From Gadus chalcogrammus (lineage: Eukaryota > Chordata > Actinopteri > Gadiformes > Gadidae): 64,000 bases of DNA. Where the stretch lies: NCBI RefSeq assembly GCF_026213295.1, contig NC_079427.1, positions 31,995,200 to 32,059,199 on the forward strand. The letters are read 5' to 3'. Under the pieces are notes generated by a model. That model was given only the letters and a program-made list of their open reading frames with translations, did not search any database and was not told where the DNA came from. Shown here piece after piece: positions 11,924-20,878 of this stretch (positions are counted from its first letter, which is position 1; each line of letters starts with the position of its first letter). A program made the translations under genes and the position numbers.

Positions 11924-13726
11924 TCAGTAATACTCAGGACTACTATCAGTACAGGGGGCGGGGGGCTGGGGCGCCCTCCGCTTTGGTGTTATCAGCCTGT
12001 GGGAATGACCTGGCGATGCTATCATTGACACAGATGCAAGTTTGATGCCTACATATTCCTGTTTCTTAAATTCAGCTGGAAAATCGCAAAGGGAGGAGAC
12101 AGTGGAGCTGGAGTTGTTGTGGCTATGGGAGAGATGAGGAGGGGGGTGGCCGTTCCTCGCCAAGCCAGCATCATCGATGGGGGAGGGCACGGTGTCCATG
12201 GTGTCGGGCAGGCTGTTGTCTCTCTTCAAGGTCTTTGGTCTGTAATGCAGAGGAGGGGGGTGGCCGTTCCTCGTCAAGCCAGCATCAGCGATTGGGGAAG
12301 GCACAGTGTTGATGGCGTCGGGCGGGCTGTTGTCTCTCTTCAAGGTCTGTGGGCTGTCTGCTATCTGTGTGTCAGATAGTGGCAGAGTAGATGTGTGGGG
12401 GAGGCTGTAGTCTCGCTTCTTCTCAACCTGTGCTCTGATTGCGGCCTGTGCGTCAGACCATGGCAAGATTGTGGCCTGTGCGTAAAGCGAGAAGAGAAGA
12501 TTGTCCCTCAACAATTTTGAGCCTAACCTGTTTGGGTGTAGGCCATCTGCTCTGAAAAGATATTTGCGCCCCCAGAATAAGTTGAAATTGTCAATAAAGC
12601 CCCTTCCTCTTTCATTGCAGACTCTGGAAAGCCATGTATTCAGTGCAAGTAGACGACTGAATCTGTTTATTCCCCTGTCAACTGATGGTATGGGTCCACT
12701 GATGAATGAGTTGATGTGTATTTTGTCCAGTGTATCCAATAGATCAGTGTAATCCCTCTTCAGAAGTTCTGACTGTTCTCTTTGAATATCATTAAATCCT
12801 GCATGCACAATAATCTGTGAGATTTTGGGGTTTTCCAATATGATTTTGGCTAGTTTATGGTTGATATCACTAACCATTCCATATGGGAAGTTGCATGTTT
12901 TGATCTTCTTACCGGTTATATCCTTGATGGTTGAGTCTCCTATAATCAGAGTGTCTGGTTCATCTGCTTCCTCTGAGATGGGCCCTTGTTGGACGGTGGC
13001 AGACACATGCGCAGCCCGCCTCCGTGGCGACTGGTTGTTCCATGTCTGTCCGTACCGTCTGTCCGGACACATTTCAGGGGTCAGGGGTGCACAGGTGGCC
13101 GAGGCATGCGCAGCTCGCCTCCATGGCGACTGGTTCATGTTCCGTCTCTGTCCGCACTGTCCGTCCGGACGCATCTCGGGGCTCAGGGGTGCATGGGTGG
13201 CAGGCTCGTTCGTGGACTCTTGAAGTGGCAGGAACCGGTTCTTCAGTGGCAGGGTTAATTTCAGCGACGGGCTAATCCGGCTGATAACTTTAGCTTTGGG
13301 TAGTTTAGCATTTGGCGTTGAGTGATCTTGTTGATTCACTTTGGTATGTTGTTTTGGCTTAGCGCTGACTCTGTGCCAGTGAAACGCAGCTGGAACTGTC
13401 TCTCTCTTGTCCAGCTTCGGGAAGGATACAGTGTAGCTTTGATCATCTTGCTGTATCTGAGTGAGCTCAGCAAACTCACCCATCGGCACTGTATCCTGTA
13501 GGGGTCCTTTGCATTTTTCTAATGCTGCTAGTCTCGTTTCAATTAAAGCCACCCTCTGTTGCATTTTGGTGCAGTCTGTGCATTTCCCAGTCTCCGTGCC
13601 TGAGATATCCGAGTACAGAGGCATGTTGGCGATAGGAAAGTCCAAGGCTTTTTCTGCGGTCTGATCCGGGAGTAAAAAGTGCCAAAATGTATTGTTGAAT
13701 CGAGCGATGGAGGACGACGAAAACAA
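11924..13726 (-). CDS. L2 ORF1 protein with SGNH hydrolase (esterase-like) domain
   Basis: This is an uninterrupted frame of 600 codons. Residues 49-73 have a CxxC followed by a predicted coiled coil (MQQRVALIETRLAALEK), likely for oligomerisation. Residues 258-410 form an SGNH/GDSL-type domain with GDS (263-265), GFND (310-313) and DGLH (394-397), which supply the Ser, Gly/Asn and Asp-His positions of the family. L2 and CR1 ORF1 proteins are known to carry this domain and to bind nucleic acid. Two internal tandem duplications are visible: residues about 177-243 (APLxPEM...RRAAH) and about 461-530 (TLKRDNS...NGHPPP). ORF1 lies 66 bp upstream of the ORF2 frame. The first methionine may not be the real start. 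Confidence 0.8.
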   Translation of the reverse strand: MFSSSSIARFNNTFWHFLLPDQTAEKALDFPIANMPLYSDISGTETGKCTDCTKMQQRVALIETRLAALEKCKGPLQDTVPMGEFAELTQIQQDDQSYTVSFPKLDKRETVPAAFHWHRVSAKPKQHTKVNQQDHSTPNAKLPKAKVISRISPSLKLTLPLKNRFLPLQESTNEPATHAPLSPEMRPDGQCGQRRNMNQSPWRRAAHASATCAPLTPEMCPDRRYGQTWNNQSPRRRAAHVSATVQQGPISEEADEPDTLIIGDSTIKDITGKKIKTCNFPYGMVSDINHKLAKIILENPKISQIIVHAGFNDIQREQSELLKRDYTDLLDTLDKIHINSFISGPIPSVDRGINRFSRLLALNTWLSRVCNERGRGFIDNFNLFWGRKYLFRADGLHPNRLGSKLLRDNLLFSLYAQATILPWSDAQAAIRAQVEKKRDYSLPHTSTLPLSDTQIADSPQTLKRDNSPPDAINTVPSPIADAGLTRNGHPPPLHYRPKTLKRDNSLPDTMDTVPSPIDDAGLARNGHPPPHLSHSHNNSSSTVSSLCDFPAEFKKQEYVGIKLASVSMIASPGHSHRLITPKRRAPQPPAPCTDSSPEYY

Positions 13727-13887
13727 ACTATATACTGTTAGGTATTATGATCATGAAATAAAATAAGATAAAGTAGATCTAAATGATGAATTAAGTAGTT
13801 TTTTCCAATGCCTAGCGGAGCTTCGGGAAACATGACCTCTCTCTGCTGCTGCCACAGACCAAACCCTCTCTACTCGATGTATTAAGG

Positions 13888-13959
13888 TTAATAAGTCCTT
13901 TATTAAACTGCTAATTATGCATTTTGCAGGTACGGGATCTAAAGCAGGAACCATGCTTA
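13888..13959. repeat. 72-bp direct repeat, right copy, flanking the L2
   Basis: It is the partner of 8582-8653, differing by four transitions. The first 17 bases (GGTTAATAAGTCCTTTA including two upstream) recur at 13964-13980, so this side also has a partial tandem copy with a period of 78 bp. Confidence 0.9.
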
Positions 13960-14764
13960 AAGAGGTTAATAAGTCCTTTAATATACACTTAATAACAGTT
14001 AATGAGTACTATATTATCAAGATTGATAAAAGGTAAAATAAAAAATTGATATACCGTAATTACAATGGCGGTGAGGCACATCTTTTGAAAGATATATATA
14101 TATATATATATATATATTTTTTTTAAACGGACTAGACAAATCCGAGTCCGGCTTCTCCATGGCCTCAGGGGATGGTTGGGAATTCTTCTGGCGGGTCTTT
14201 CTTGTAACTGTATAAAGAAACACAAAGAACATTGACCACAATAGACAGTTAGCAGACAGATTACAATAAGCATTTAGCCGTTTAGACATGGATCCATGAC
14301 ACAACTGTTAGAATTAGATACGTTTGGTTACCTAGTTTCATATGATAGCATAAGCTAAACGTTAGCTCAAATGTAGAGCGCCAAAGCCTCTGAAAGAAAT
14401 TAATGTAAACCAGAAAAGTTCTCTAGCAAACAGCTAGCTAGCTAGAATCAGCTACCATTACTGTAGCATCACATTCTTAAACTTATCAGAGACTCATCCT
14501 CCAGTTCGGACCTCATCCTCTTATCCATGTTTTCTGTGCTTGTTCCTGTCTTTTGTCTGTCAGTTGTTGGTCTTGGGTGCTTGTGCCGACGATTCCTAAA
14601 TGTTCTCCAAACGTTCATCAAACACTTCATCAAGCATATGCGTCAAGCCGTCATCCACTTGCATCAACATAACTTCCAGTTTAAAACGACCTTCAAAATA
14701 AAAGCCTTTAAAGAATATATTATATGAGGCACAAAACAGATCGCAGTTGCACAACATGTGCAGA
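13960..14764. other. Core of the long-inverted-repeat transposon
   Basis: It contains a short (AT)n run (about 14093-14116), a run of CTAG words near 14435, and a minus-strand stretch at 14140-14215 reading VTRKTRQKNSQPSPEAMEK. That stretch looks exon-like but I do not recognise it. There is no transposase motif. Confidence 0.4.
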
Positions 14765-15063
14765 TTAATTAACCTTAATAAACCTAAAAAATGCTTAGTA
14801 AAGTTTTAACAATGACATAATAGGTAAGTTAGTAAGACTCAATAAATGGGTTTGTAATGTTTTTATTAAGTATAAGGAACTCATAATACTATTATTAATA
14901 TTATTAAGCAATCAATAAATAGTTAACACGTTTCTTATATGTGCTTATAAAAAATATTATAATATCACAATAAACATTTTTATTATGTTATTATTAACAA
15001 TTATAGATAGTCTTAATAACACCAAATAATGTTAATAAGCATATAATAAGTCTTATTACCTAT

Positions 15064-15273
15064 TGTGGAGTGCGGTAAATGACGAGACAAGAGAGGGGTC
15101 GAGTCAGCTTTACTCTCCACTTTAATCAAAACAAGTGTTACTCCAACATGAGTTCAAACTAAACTGTCGTAAATCGGCAGTAGTAAACCGGAACTGTCGT
15201 AAACCGGAACTGTTTCCCTTAAAGGTACAGTCCCTTGGTGAATGTCTTACCCCTGCAGTTGTGGGTCACCACA
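15064..15273 (-). repeat. 3' LTR of gypsy copy 1
   Basis: 210 bp, beginning TGTGGAGTG and ending GGTCACCACA. It differs from the other LTR by several substitutions and by lacking about 16 bp of the AACTGTCGTAAA-type internal repeat plus a few bases near GACAAGAGA. These differences imply an insertion that is not recent, or recombination within the small internal repeat. Confidence 0.93.
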
Positions 15274-16311
15274 CAGGCCCCCCCAGAATTCACCCAAACC
15301 AACAGGTCCAGACCGAACTAGTAACCCACTAGTGTTAAACAGAACATACAAACACAGAACAGTCCCTAGAAAAAGGGGGGCGGAACGGCTGCGCTTAACA
15401 GGAGAAGGGCAAAAGCCAGGAGCAGGTGTCGAGGCCGCCGCAGGGGTAGGGGTCGAGGCTGCCGCAGGCGGGCGCCCCCGCCGCGGGGGCTGAGCCAGCT
15501 GGAGTGGTTCGCCAATATCCACATGAGCAGGCTTGAGCCGGTCTATAGCCAGCCGCTCAGTCCTGCCCCCCATATCCACAACAAAGTTCTTAGGCCGACC
15601 CTCCAAGACGCGGAAGGGCCCATCATAGGGGGGCCGCAGCAGGGTACGGTGGCCATCGTGGCGGATAAAAACGTACTTGGCCGACGGTAAATCCCTGGGA
15701 ACGTAGGACCGGGGGAGGCCATGTTGAGACGTCGGAATGGGAACAAAAGCGTCCGCAATGTCCCGGGACGCAGCACGATGGGAGGCAGCCGTCCAGAAGA
15801 AACTCCCCAGGGACGCACTGGGCTGTCCGTACACCAGCTCTGCCGACGAGGCCTGAAGATCGTCCTTGGGGGCGGAGCGAAGGCCCAGCATAACCCATGG
15901 GAGGCGGTCAGCCCAGTCGCTGCCCGTAAGGCTGGCCCTGAGCGCGGCCTTCATGTCCCGATGAAACCGCTCGCAAAGCCCGTTGCTCTGTGGGTTATAG
16001 GCTGTGGTACGGTGGACCTTCACCCCCAGGACCCCGGCGACCACAATCCAAAGCTCCGACGTGAACTGCAGCCCCCGGTCCGAGGAACGGTCAGACGGTG
16101 TGCGGAAACGGACCATCCAAGCCATAACGAACGCCCGGGCCACCTCAGCTGCTGTAGTGGAGTACAGGGGAACCACTTGTGGCCACCTGGTGGTCCTGTC
16201 AACCATGGTAAGGAGGTAGGTGTAACCACGGGAGGGTGAAAGCGGGCCCACCAGGTCCACATTCACATGGTCGAAACGCCTCTCCAAGGGGGCTTTCGTA
16301 TCATGAGTCAC
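15247..16311 (-). pseudogene. Gypsy copy 1 integrase core and C-terminal domain
   Basis: This is an open frame of 354 codons. Core motifs are FDHVNVDLVGPL (first D), VDRTTRWP, then SSDRGLQFTSELW (second D) and NPQSNGLCERFHRDMKAA (the E), a complete DDE set. It is followed by a chromatin/DNA-binding type C-terminal part (YVFIRHDGHRTLLRPPYDGP) and a proline- and alanine-rich tail. The frame runs into the 3' LTR. A stop at about 16321 separates it from the integrase zinc finger upstream, so the mature polyprotein is interrupted. Integrase would insert the cDNA. Confidence 0.85.
15274..15286 (-). other. Polypurine tract of gypsy copy 1
   Basis: On the minus strand the bases just before the 3' LTR read CTGGGGGGGCCTG. 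This G-rich tract is at the place where plus-strand priming occurs in LTR retrotransposons. Confidence 0.6.
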
Positions 16312-16320
16312 CTTCGCACG

Positions 16321-16975
16321 CTAGCACGCCACACAGACAGCGGTCCAGGCCCTGACGTCCTTCCGCAGGCCCGGCCAGACGAACTTGGGCCCCAACAGCT
16401 TGGCAGAGGCCTTCACCCCCGGGTGGGAAAGGCTGTGGATCGCGTCAAAGACCTTACGCCTCCAGCCAGCAGGCACCATGGGGCGCAGTTGGCCAGTGGA
16501 GACGTCGCAGAGGAGCGTAGTGTTGGCCGTGCCAAATACCACATCCTCCATGAGGAGCGCCGTGGGGGCCGTCCTGTAGGCCTGTACCTCAGAGTCCGTA
16601 GCCTGATCCCCAGCCATAGCTGCGTAGTCGAGGCCCAAGTGGACGGAACCAATAACCACCCGAGAGAGGCAGTCGGGTACAAAATTGTCTTTGCCGGCCA
16701 CAAGCTGAACATCAGTGGTGTACTCCGAGATGGCGGAGAGCTGACACTGCTGTTGACCAGACCATGGCTCCGAAGACTTGGCCATGGCAAACGTCAGCGG
16801 CTTGTGGTCAACAAAAGCCGTGAAGCGACGGCCCTCCAACAGGAAACGGAAATGACGGGTGGCGAGGAAAAGAGCCAGGAGCTCCCTGTCGAAGGCGCTG
16901 TATTTCCTCTCGTTGTCACTGAGCTTCCTGCTGAAAAAGGCCAGCGGCTGCCTAAGTAGACAAACAGGAACGGCA
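16321..16975 (-). pseudogene. Gypsy copy 1 RNase H and integrase zinc-binding region
   Basis: RNase H motifs are LAFFSRKLSDNERKYSAFDR, ELLALFLATRHFRFLLEG and FTAFVDHKPLTFA. A linker with VPDCLSRV follows. The HHCC zinc finger of integrase comes next (HSLSHPGVKASAKLL and WTAVCVAC) before a TAG stop. The upstream side joins the RT abruptly through the deletion described for that feature. RNase H degrades the RNA strand during cDNA synthesis. Confidence 0.85.
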
Positions 16976-17578
16976 TGTCCCGCAGCACAGAGTCCATGAG
17001 GCGCTGAAACGTCTGTGCTGCACCCTTGAGGCCGAAAGGCAACCTCAGAAATTCGAAAAGTCCAAAGGGCGTGATGACCGCCGTCTTGGGGACATCCTGC
17101 GGGCGGACGGGGACCTGATGGTAACCACTTACCAGGTCCACCTTTCAAAGATGGCGGCGCCGGCCAGGCGGGCGGAGAAATCCTGAAGGTGTGGCACCGG
17201 GTACCGGTCGGGGGTAGTGGCGTTATTAAGGTGACGGAATTCACCACAGGGACGCTAACCGCCATCAGCCTTGGTCACCATGTGCAGGGGGGAGGCCCAC
17301 GGACTGTTGGAACGGCGTACGATGCCGAGGCGCTCCATGGTGGCGAACTCCTCCCTGGGGATTGCGAGCTTGGCAGAGTCGAGGCGGCGGGCCCATGCAT
17401 AGACCGGGGGGCAACCGTGGTGATGTAGCTCCACACCATGCTTAGCCACAGCCGATGAAATCATGGGCGTGGTTATGTCAGGAAACTCAGCCAGCAGGCA
17501 TTGATACAGGTCCCCGGTGGCAAACGTGTTCGCAAGACAAAGCCCCCCTCCCCCCCAGCGTGCAGGGGTACGAAGCAA
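16940..17578 (-). pseudogene. Gypsy copy 1 reverse transcriptase, active site deleted
   Basis: The N-terminal part reads EEFATMERLGIVRRSNSPWA and LHMVTKADGG (17255-17400). After a frameshift near 17140-17260, where GGWR-to-VDL blocks are disturbed, comes MDLVSGYHQVPVRPQDVPKT and PFGLFEFLRLPFGLKGAAQT. The next block reads FLFVYL and then jumps to RNase H sequence. The YLDD catalytic box and the thumb region present in gypsy copy 2 (62277-63200) are absent. The enzyme is therefore dead and the copy would depend on others. Confidence 0.85.
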
Positions 17579-17969
17579 AAGAGAGGGCGTCGATCAGGCG
17601 GCAGTTCGTAACATCCACCAGCAGCCTGTAGGCGCAGAGGAAATCCGCCCCCAGGAGTGGCGTAGACACGGCAGCCATGACGAATTCCCAGCCGAAACGC
17701 CGGCTGCCGAAACACACATCCACATACCTCATGCCATAGGTACGAATGGGTGTGCCGTTGGCGACGTCCATCGGGGGGCCATGGCCGCCAGCCATAGTGT
17801 CCACAGATGTCGCCGGCAGGATGCTGCGCTGAGCCCCTGAATCGACCAGCCGCCGCCGGCCGGACAAGGTGTCGGTGACGAACAACAGCTTGCAGTCCCT
17901 GTAAGGCTGGCGACACTGCTTGGCCTTGGCCCCCAAACCTGGCATGGTAGTAACAACACCCGTCGTCAC
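17487..17969 (-). pseudogene. Gypsy copy 1 aspartic protease region
   Basis: This is a frame of 160 codons with LLFVTDTLSGRRRLVDSGAQ, in which VDSGAQRSILP is the retropepsin active-site loop (DSG). PIRTYGMRYVDVCFG and PLLGADFL, the ALLGxD-type second hydrophobic block, follow. It overlaps the end of gag by four bases. Protease cleaves the Gag-Pol precursor. The frame continues beyond the domain into shifted RT sequence, so a frameshift separates it from RT. Confidence 0.85.
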
Positions 17970-18628
17970 GCTGTCAGCGGGCTGTCACAGCGGCTGCGGT
18001 GTCCGGGTCGTACCCCGGGGGCGGAAGCGGGGCCGACGTGTGCTGGGGGGGCAGCAGCGCATGGACAAACTGTTTCCTGTTGGCAAGGAAAATCCCGTCG
18101 GCCTCCACAGCCACCGCCCGGTAGTCCTTGGAGGCAAAGAGGGGGGAGCTGGCCAGTGCGGGAAGCTGCAAGGTGCCGCAGGAAGATGTGGGCGAAAAGG
18201 AAGGAGGAATCCGCCGAGCCCAGCACAGCCAGCATCCTCTCCATCAACTCGGACGGCTTGCTGTTGCCCAGGCCGTTCAGGGAAAGCAGTCGGTCCGCCT
18301 TATCCAGCTCCGACAGTTCAAAAAGGTCCACGAGGAACGTCTTGAGTGCGTCATACTTGCCGACAGCTGGAGGAGCCTCCAACCGCGCCATAGACCTGGC
18401 CGTCTTCGAGGCATCTAAGGATGCTACCACGTGGAAATACTTCCACGTCACGTCCTGCGTGATTCCTCTCAGCTGGAACCTGGCTTCGATGTGTTCGAAC
18501 CACGACCGTGGGCTGTGCTGCCAAAAGTCCAGTAACTTGACGGTGGCAGCATAGATAGCGCCGACGTTAGCCGCGTCGTTAGCCGGTGCCACAGCGGGCG
18601 CGTTGTTATCACCGTCGATGTGTAGCAT
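17966..18628 (-). CDS. Gypsy copy 1 gag
   Basis: The frame opens shortly after the 5' LTR and primer-binding site. It encodes 220 residues, starting with MLHIDGDNN. A capsid-like helical region has FWQHSPRSWFEHIEARFQLR, then YDALKTFLVDLFELSELDKA and GNSKPSELMERMLAVLG. This resembles the gag of gypsy copy 2 (DMSDLGDERPSARMERMLNLLG). No CCHC zinc knuckle is visible. The C-terminal third is basic and low-complexity after a probable frameshift near residue 160. Gag would form the particle shell. Confidence 0.75.
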   Translation of the reverse strand: MLHIDGDNNAPAVAPANDAANVGAIYAATVKLLDFWQHSPRSWFEHIEARFQLRGITQDVTWKYFHVVASLDASKTARSMARLEAPPAVGKYDALKTFLVDLFELSELDKADRLLSLNGLGNSKPSELMERMLAVLGSADSSFLFAHIFLRHLAASRTGQLPPLCLQGLPGGGCGGRRDFPCQQETVCPCAAAPPAHVGPASAPGVRPGHRSRCDSPLTA

Positions 18629-18647
18629 AGTTCAGCGGTATCCAACT

Positions 18648-18664
18648 CGCGTCGGGGGTCACCA
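18648..18664 (-). other. Primer-binding site of gypsy copy 1 (tRNA-Trp-like)
   Basis: Two bases inside the 5' LTR the minus strand reads TGGTGACCCCCGACGCG. Apart from one extra C and one change this complements the 3' end of vertebrate tRNA-Trp (as I recall it, ...CGTCGGGGTCACCA). The position is exactly right for minus-strand priming. Confidence 0.65.
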
Positions 18665-18666
18665 AT

Positions 18667-18898
18667 TGTGGAGTGTGGTAAATGACGGGACAAGAGACGG
18701 AGATGGGTCGAGTCAGCTTTACTCTCCACTTCAATCAAAACAAGTGTTACTCCAACATGAGTTCAAACGAAACTGTCGTAAATCTGAACTGTCGTAAATC
18801 GGCAGTAGTAAACCGGAACTGTCGTAAACCGGAACTGTTTCCCTTAAAGCTACAGTCCCTTGGTGAATGTCTTACCACTGCAGTTGTGGGTCACCACA
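18667..18898 (-). repeat. 5' LTR of gypsy copy 1
   Basis: 232 bp, TGTGGAGTG to GGTCACCACA. It has an extra AACTGTCGTAAA-type unit compared with the 3' LTR. Transcription would start here on the minus strand. Confidence 0.93.
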
Positions 18899-18939
18899 CT
18901 ATTAACAAAGGCTTAATACAAGGACCTTAATATAAAGCG

Positions 18940-19109
18940 TTGCCTTACTTTGTTGCTTTTTCTCTCGCCTGTTATGCACTTGGCAGCCATTAGTAATAAC
19001 AATGTCTGGAGTTAGATCGGCTGCAGTTGGCTGGAGTGTATGCACATGTGAGTGCACGTGGAGGAGAACAATCGATTGTTAGTGATAATTGTTGTAGACA
19101 GACAGACAG

Positions 19110-19148
<39 letters not shown>

Positions 19149-20320
19149 GAGTGTGTGTGTGGGGGGGGGGTCACAAAAGTAAGTAAATTAGATTGAGGGA
19201 GAGAAACTGTGAAGGGAGGGAAGTAGAGATGGAGGGAGGGAGTGTGTGAGTGAGATTCAAGGCATTTCGTTTCTTCTCCTGCATATGTTGGGACTGTATG
19301 GTTGATTGTGCTTGTATGAATTCTGCCTTTTTGTTGATGAAAGAGGTGGAAATCTTTTGACCCCCAGTTCTCCCTGAGTACGAGGGGAGGTTTGGCGGTG
19401 GACGGTTGTGAGCCGCTATCGATTAGATGGTGTTATGGAGACCCTGTGAACAGAAATAAAAATATGGCAGGAGAAAATAATTGGGGCAATCAAATACCTT
19501 GATCTCTGGAGGGATTGGGCGGGAGGGAGATTGAGAGACGGAGCAAGACGTTTGGGAAGAAGGGGTAGGAACGGTGGGGTAATCAAGGATAGGAATAAAA
19601 AGAAGGGGAGCACAGCGGTGGCATTCATGGAGATGAATGAGGAAAGGTGGATGAGGAGCAGAGCAGGAATGAGAAATGATTTGAATAAGACCCCGCATAG
19701 AATTAGCATTGCAATGATGGAAGGTAATAATGAAGTGGGTGAGAGCGGAGAGCGGAGCAGGTACAAGGGGCAAATCGACCCTTCACCGGGAGGTTCTTGG
19801 TTTAATCCCCAATGTCCGACTGCCTAGCTGCAGGCAATAAGAAGGATGTGTTTAGTTTCTATTTCTGACCATGGTTCTTCTTTGGAAATGATAACTGCTA
19901 CTGAGATTAATAGGTTGGGCCCAGATTATTACTGAAAACATCAAAAAATCATCATAAAAAATCCTCGTCAGGAAATCATCGCAATACATTTGTAGCATCT
20001 CATACCTTCATCTGTAAAAAGTTTTTACAGTTTATGTGAATGTGGGATTTCTGTGTATATAAAAACATGAATAATGTTGTGTTGCACTGCGGGCATTGCC
20101 CTTTTGTAAAACAACCATTAGGGAAGTCTAAAGCGTTTTTAAAAAAAGAGAACCTTCACCAAGTGCAACCAATGCAGCAAAAAGTCATGAGTGAACCATT
20201 TGTGTGCGTGCGAGTGTGCGTAAGAGTGACTGCATGGTAATCTCCCACTGCAGACCTTCACAGGAGTAGAGATTTGTGTTGAATTATCCTCTTCAAAGTC
20301 TCCTCCTTCCTTGTTGTGTT
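18940..20320. other. No gene recognised; GA- and GT-rich simple sequence inside
   Basis: The stretch includes a (GACA/GA)n and GT-rich run at about 19096-19170 and purine-rich DNA up to 19270. The frames are low-complexity or random. A GGTTCTTGGTTTAATCCC stretch near 19791 loosely resembles a tRNA B box, but I could not complete a SINE. Confidence 0.5.
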
Positions 20321-20327
20321 CCTCCTC

Positions 20328-20625
20328 TCTCCCCTCTGACTCTCTCCACTCCCCTCTGACCCTCTCCCCTCCCCTCTGTCTCTATCCCCTCCCCTCTGTC
20401 TCTCTCCCCTCCCCTCTGACCCTCTCCCCTCCCCTCTGTCTCTCTCCCCTCCCCTCTACCCTCTGACTCTCTCCCTTCCCTCTGACTCTCTCCCTTCCCC
20501 TCTGTCTCTCTCCCCTCCCCTCTGACCCTCTCCCCTCCCCTCTGTCTCTCTCCCCTCCCCTCTCCGACCGTCTCCCGCCCCTCTGTCTCTTTCCCCTCCC
20601 CCCTCTCCATCGCTCCCCTCTCACT
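20328..20625. repeat. 20-bp CT-rich minisatellite
   Basis: Units of the type CTCTCCCCTCCCCTCTGTCT repeat about 13 times. Units ending in TGAC and TGTC tend to alternate, giving a 40-bp higher-order pattern. Reverse-strand frames rich in Glu-Gly-Arg are artefacts of the repeat. Confidence 0.92.
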
Positions 20626-20747
20626 TTTCTTCCCCACTATTGTCTTTATTTTTTTGTTTTTTTTGTTATTTCACTTCTTAGGTTGAGACCTCGACATCTA
20701 ATCCATGGTGTTAAATATGCCAAAATCATTTCTACTCGTGAATATCC

Positions 20748-20822
20748 GAGTCACACACACACGCCTTTAACCCAAACATGTGCAGACAAACACACGCACG
20801 CACACACACACACCCACACACA

Positions 20823-20874
<52 letters not shown>
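20748..20874. repeat. (CA)n microsatellite
   Basis: Interrupted CA repeats from 20748, pure from about 20826 to 20874. Frames across it give Thr-His or Val-Cys runs without meaning. Confidence 0.95.

Positions 20875-20878
<4 letters not shown>

Larger units (their letters stand above)
8654..13887 (-). mobile_element. Near full-length L2-type LINE
   Basis: The element reads right to left. It has a short 5' UTR (13727-13887), ORF1 with an SGNH hydrolase domain, ORF2 with endonuclease and RT, and a 3' UTR ending in a TTGCC repeat (8657-8671 as AAGGCAAGGCAAGGC on the plus strand). That tail follows a GTGCTATATAAATAAA-type end typical of fish L2. The 5.2-kb length and the presence of both ORFs suggest a nearly complete copy. 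ORF2 is broken at a few places, so it is not autonomous. Perfect 5' completeness cannot be proven without other copies. Confidence 0.8.
15064..18898 (-). mobile_element. Ty3/gypsy-type LTR retrotransposon, copy 1
   Basis: Two direct LTRs (15064-15273 and 18667-18898), each TGTGG...CCACA, enclose minus-strand gag, protease, RT, RNase H and integrase in the order of Ty3/gypsy elements. CTAT directly flanks both outer ends (15060-15063 and 18899-18902), a 4-bp target duplication. A primer-binding site and purine tract are in place. There is no envelope-like frame. The RT has lost its catalytic aspartates and other frames are broken, so the element is defective. It sits in the right inverted repeat of the 8251-18939 transposon. 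Confidence 0.92.
8251..18939. mobile_element. Long-inverted-repeat DNA transposon split by an L2 and a gypsy element
   Basis: The left end starts CGCTTTATATTAAGGTCCTT and the right end, read on the other strand from 18939, starts with the same 20 bases. The inverted repeats continue for about 345 bp: 8251-8595 on the left, and 18939-18903 plus 15059-14765 on the right, rich in TTAATAA words. The alignment resumes exactly across the gypsy insertion when that element and one CTAT copy are removed. Without the two retrotransposons the element is about 1.6 kb. It carries no transposase I can recognise, so it looks non-autonomous. I could not fix its own target duplication. Confidence 0.7.

Noticed and set aside
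16267..16959. 230-codon plus-strand frame across the gypsy RNase H/integrase
   Set aside because: It is the antisense shadow of the minus-strand polyprotein and has no motif of its own.
19785..19815. Possible tRNA-like B box (GGTTCTTGGTTTAATCC) of a SINE
   Set aside because: No A box at the right distance, no cloverleaf and no SINE tail could be found.
20293..20637. Long reverse-strand frames rich in Glu, Gly and Arg
   Set aside because: They are direct translations of the 20-bp CT-rich minisatellite and have no start context or conserved motif.
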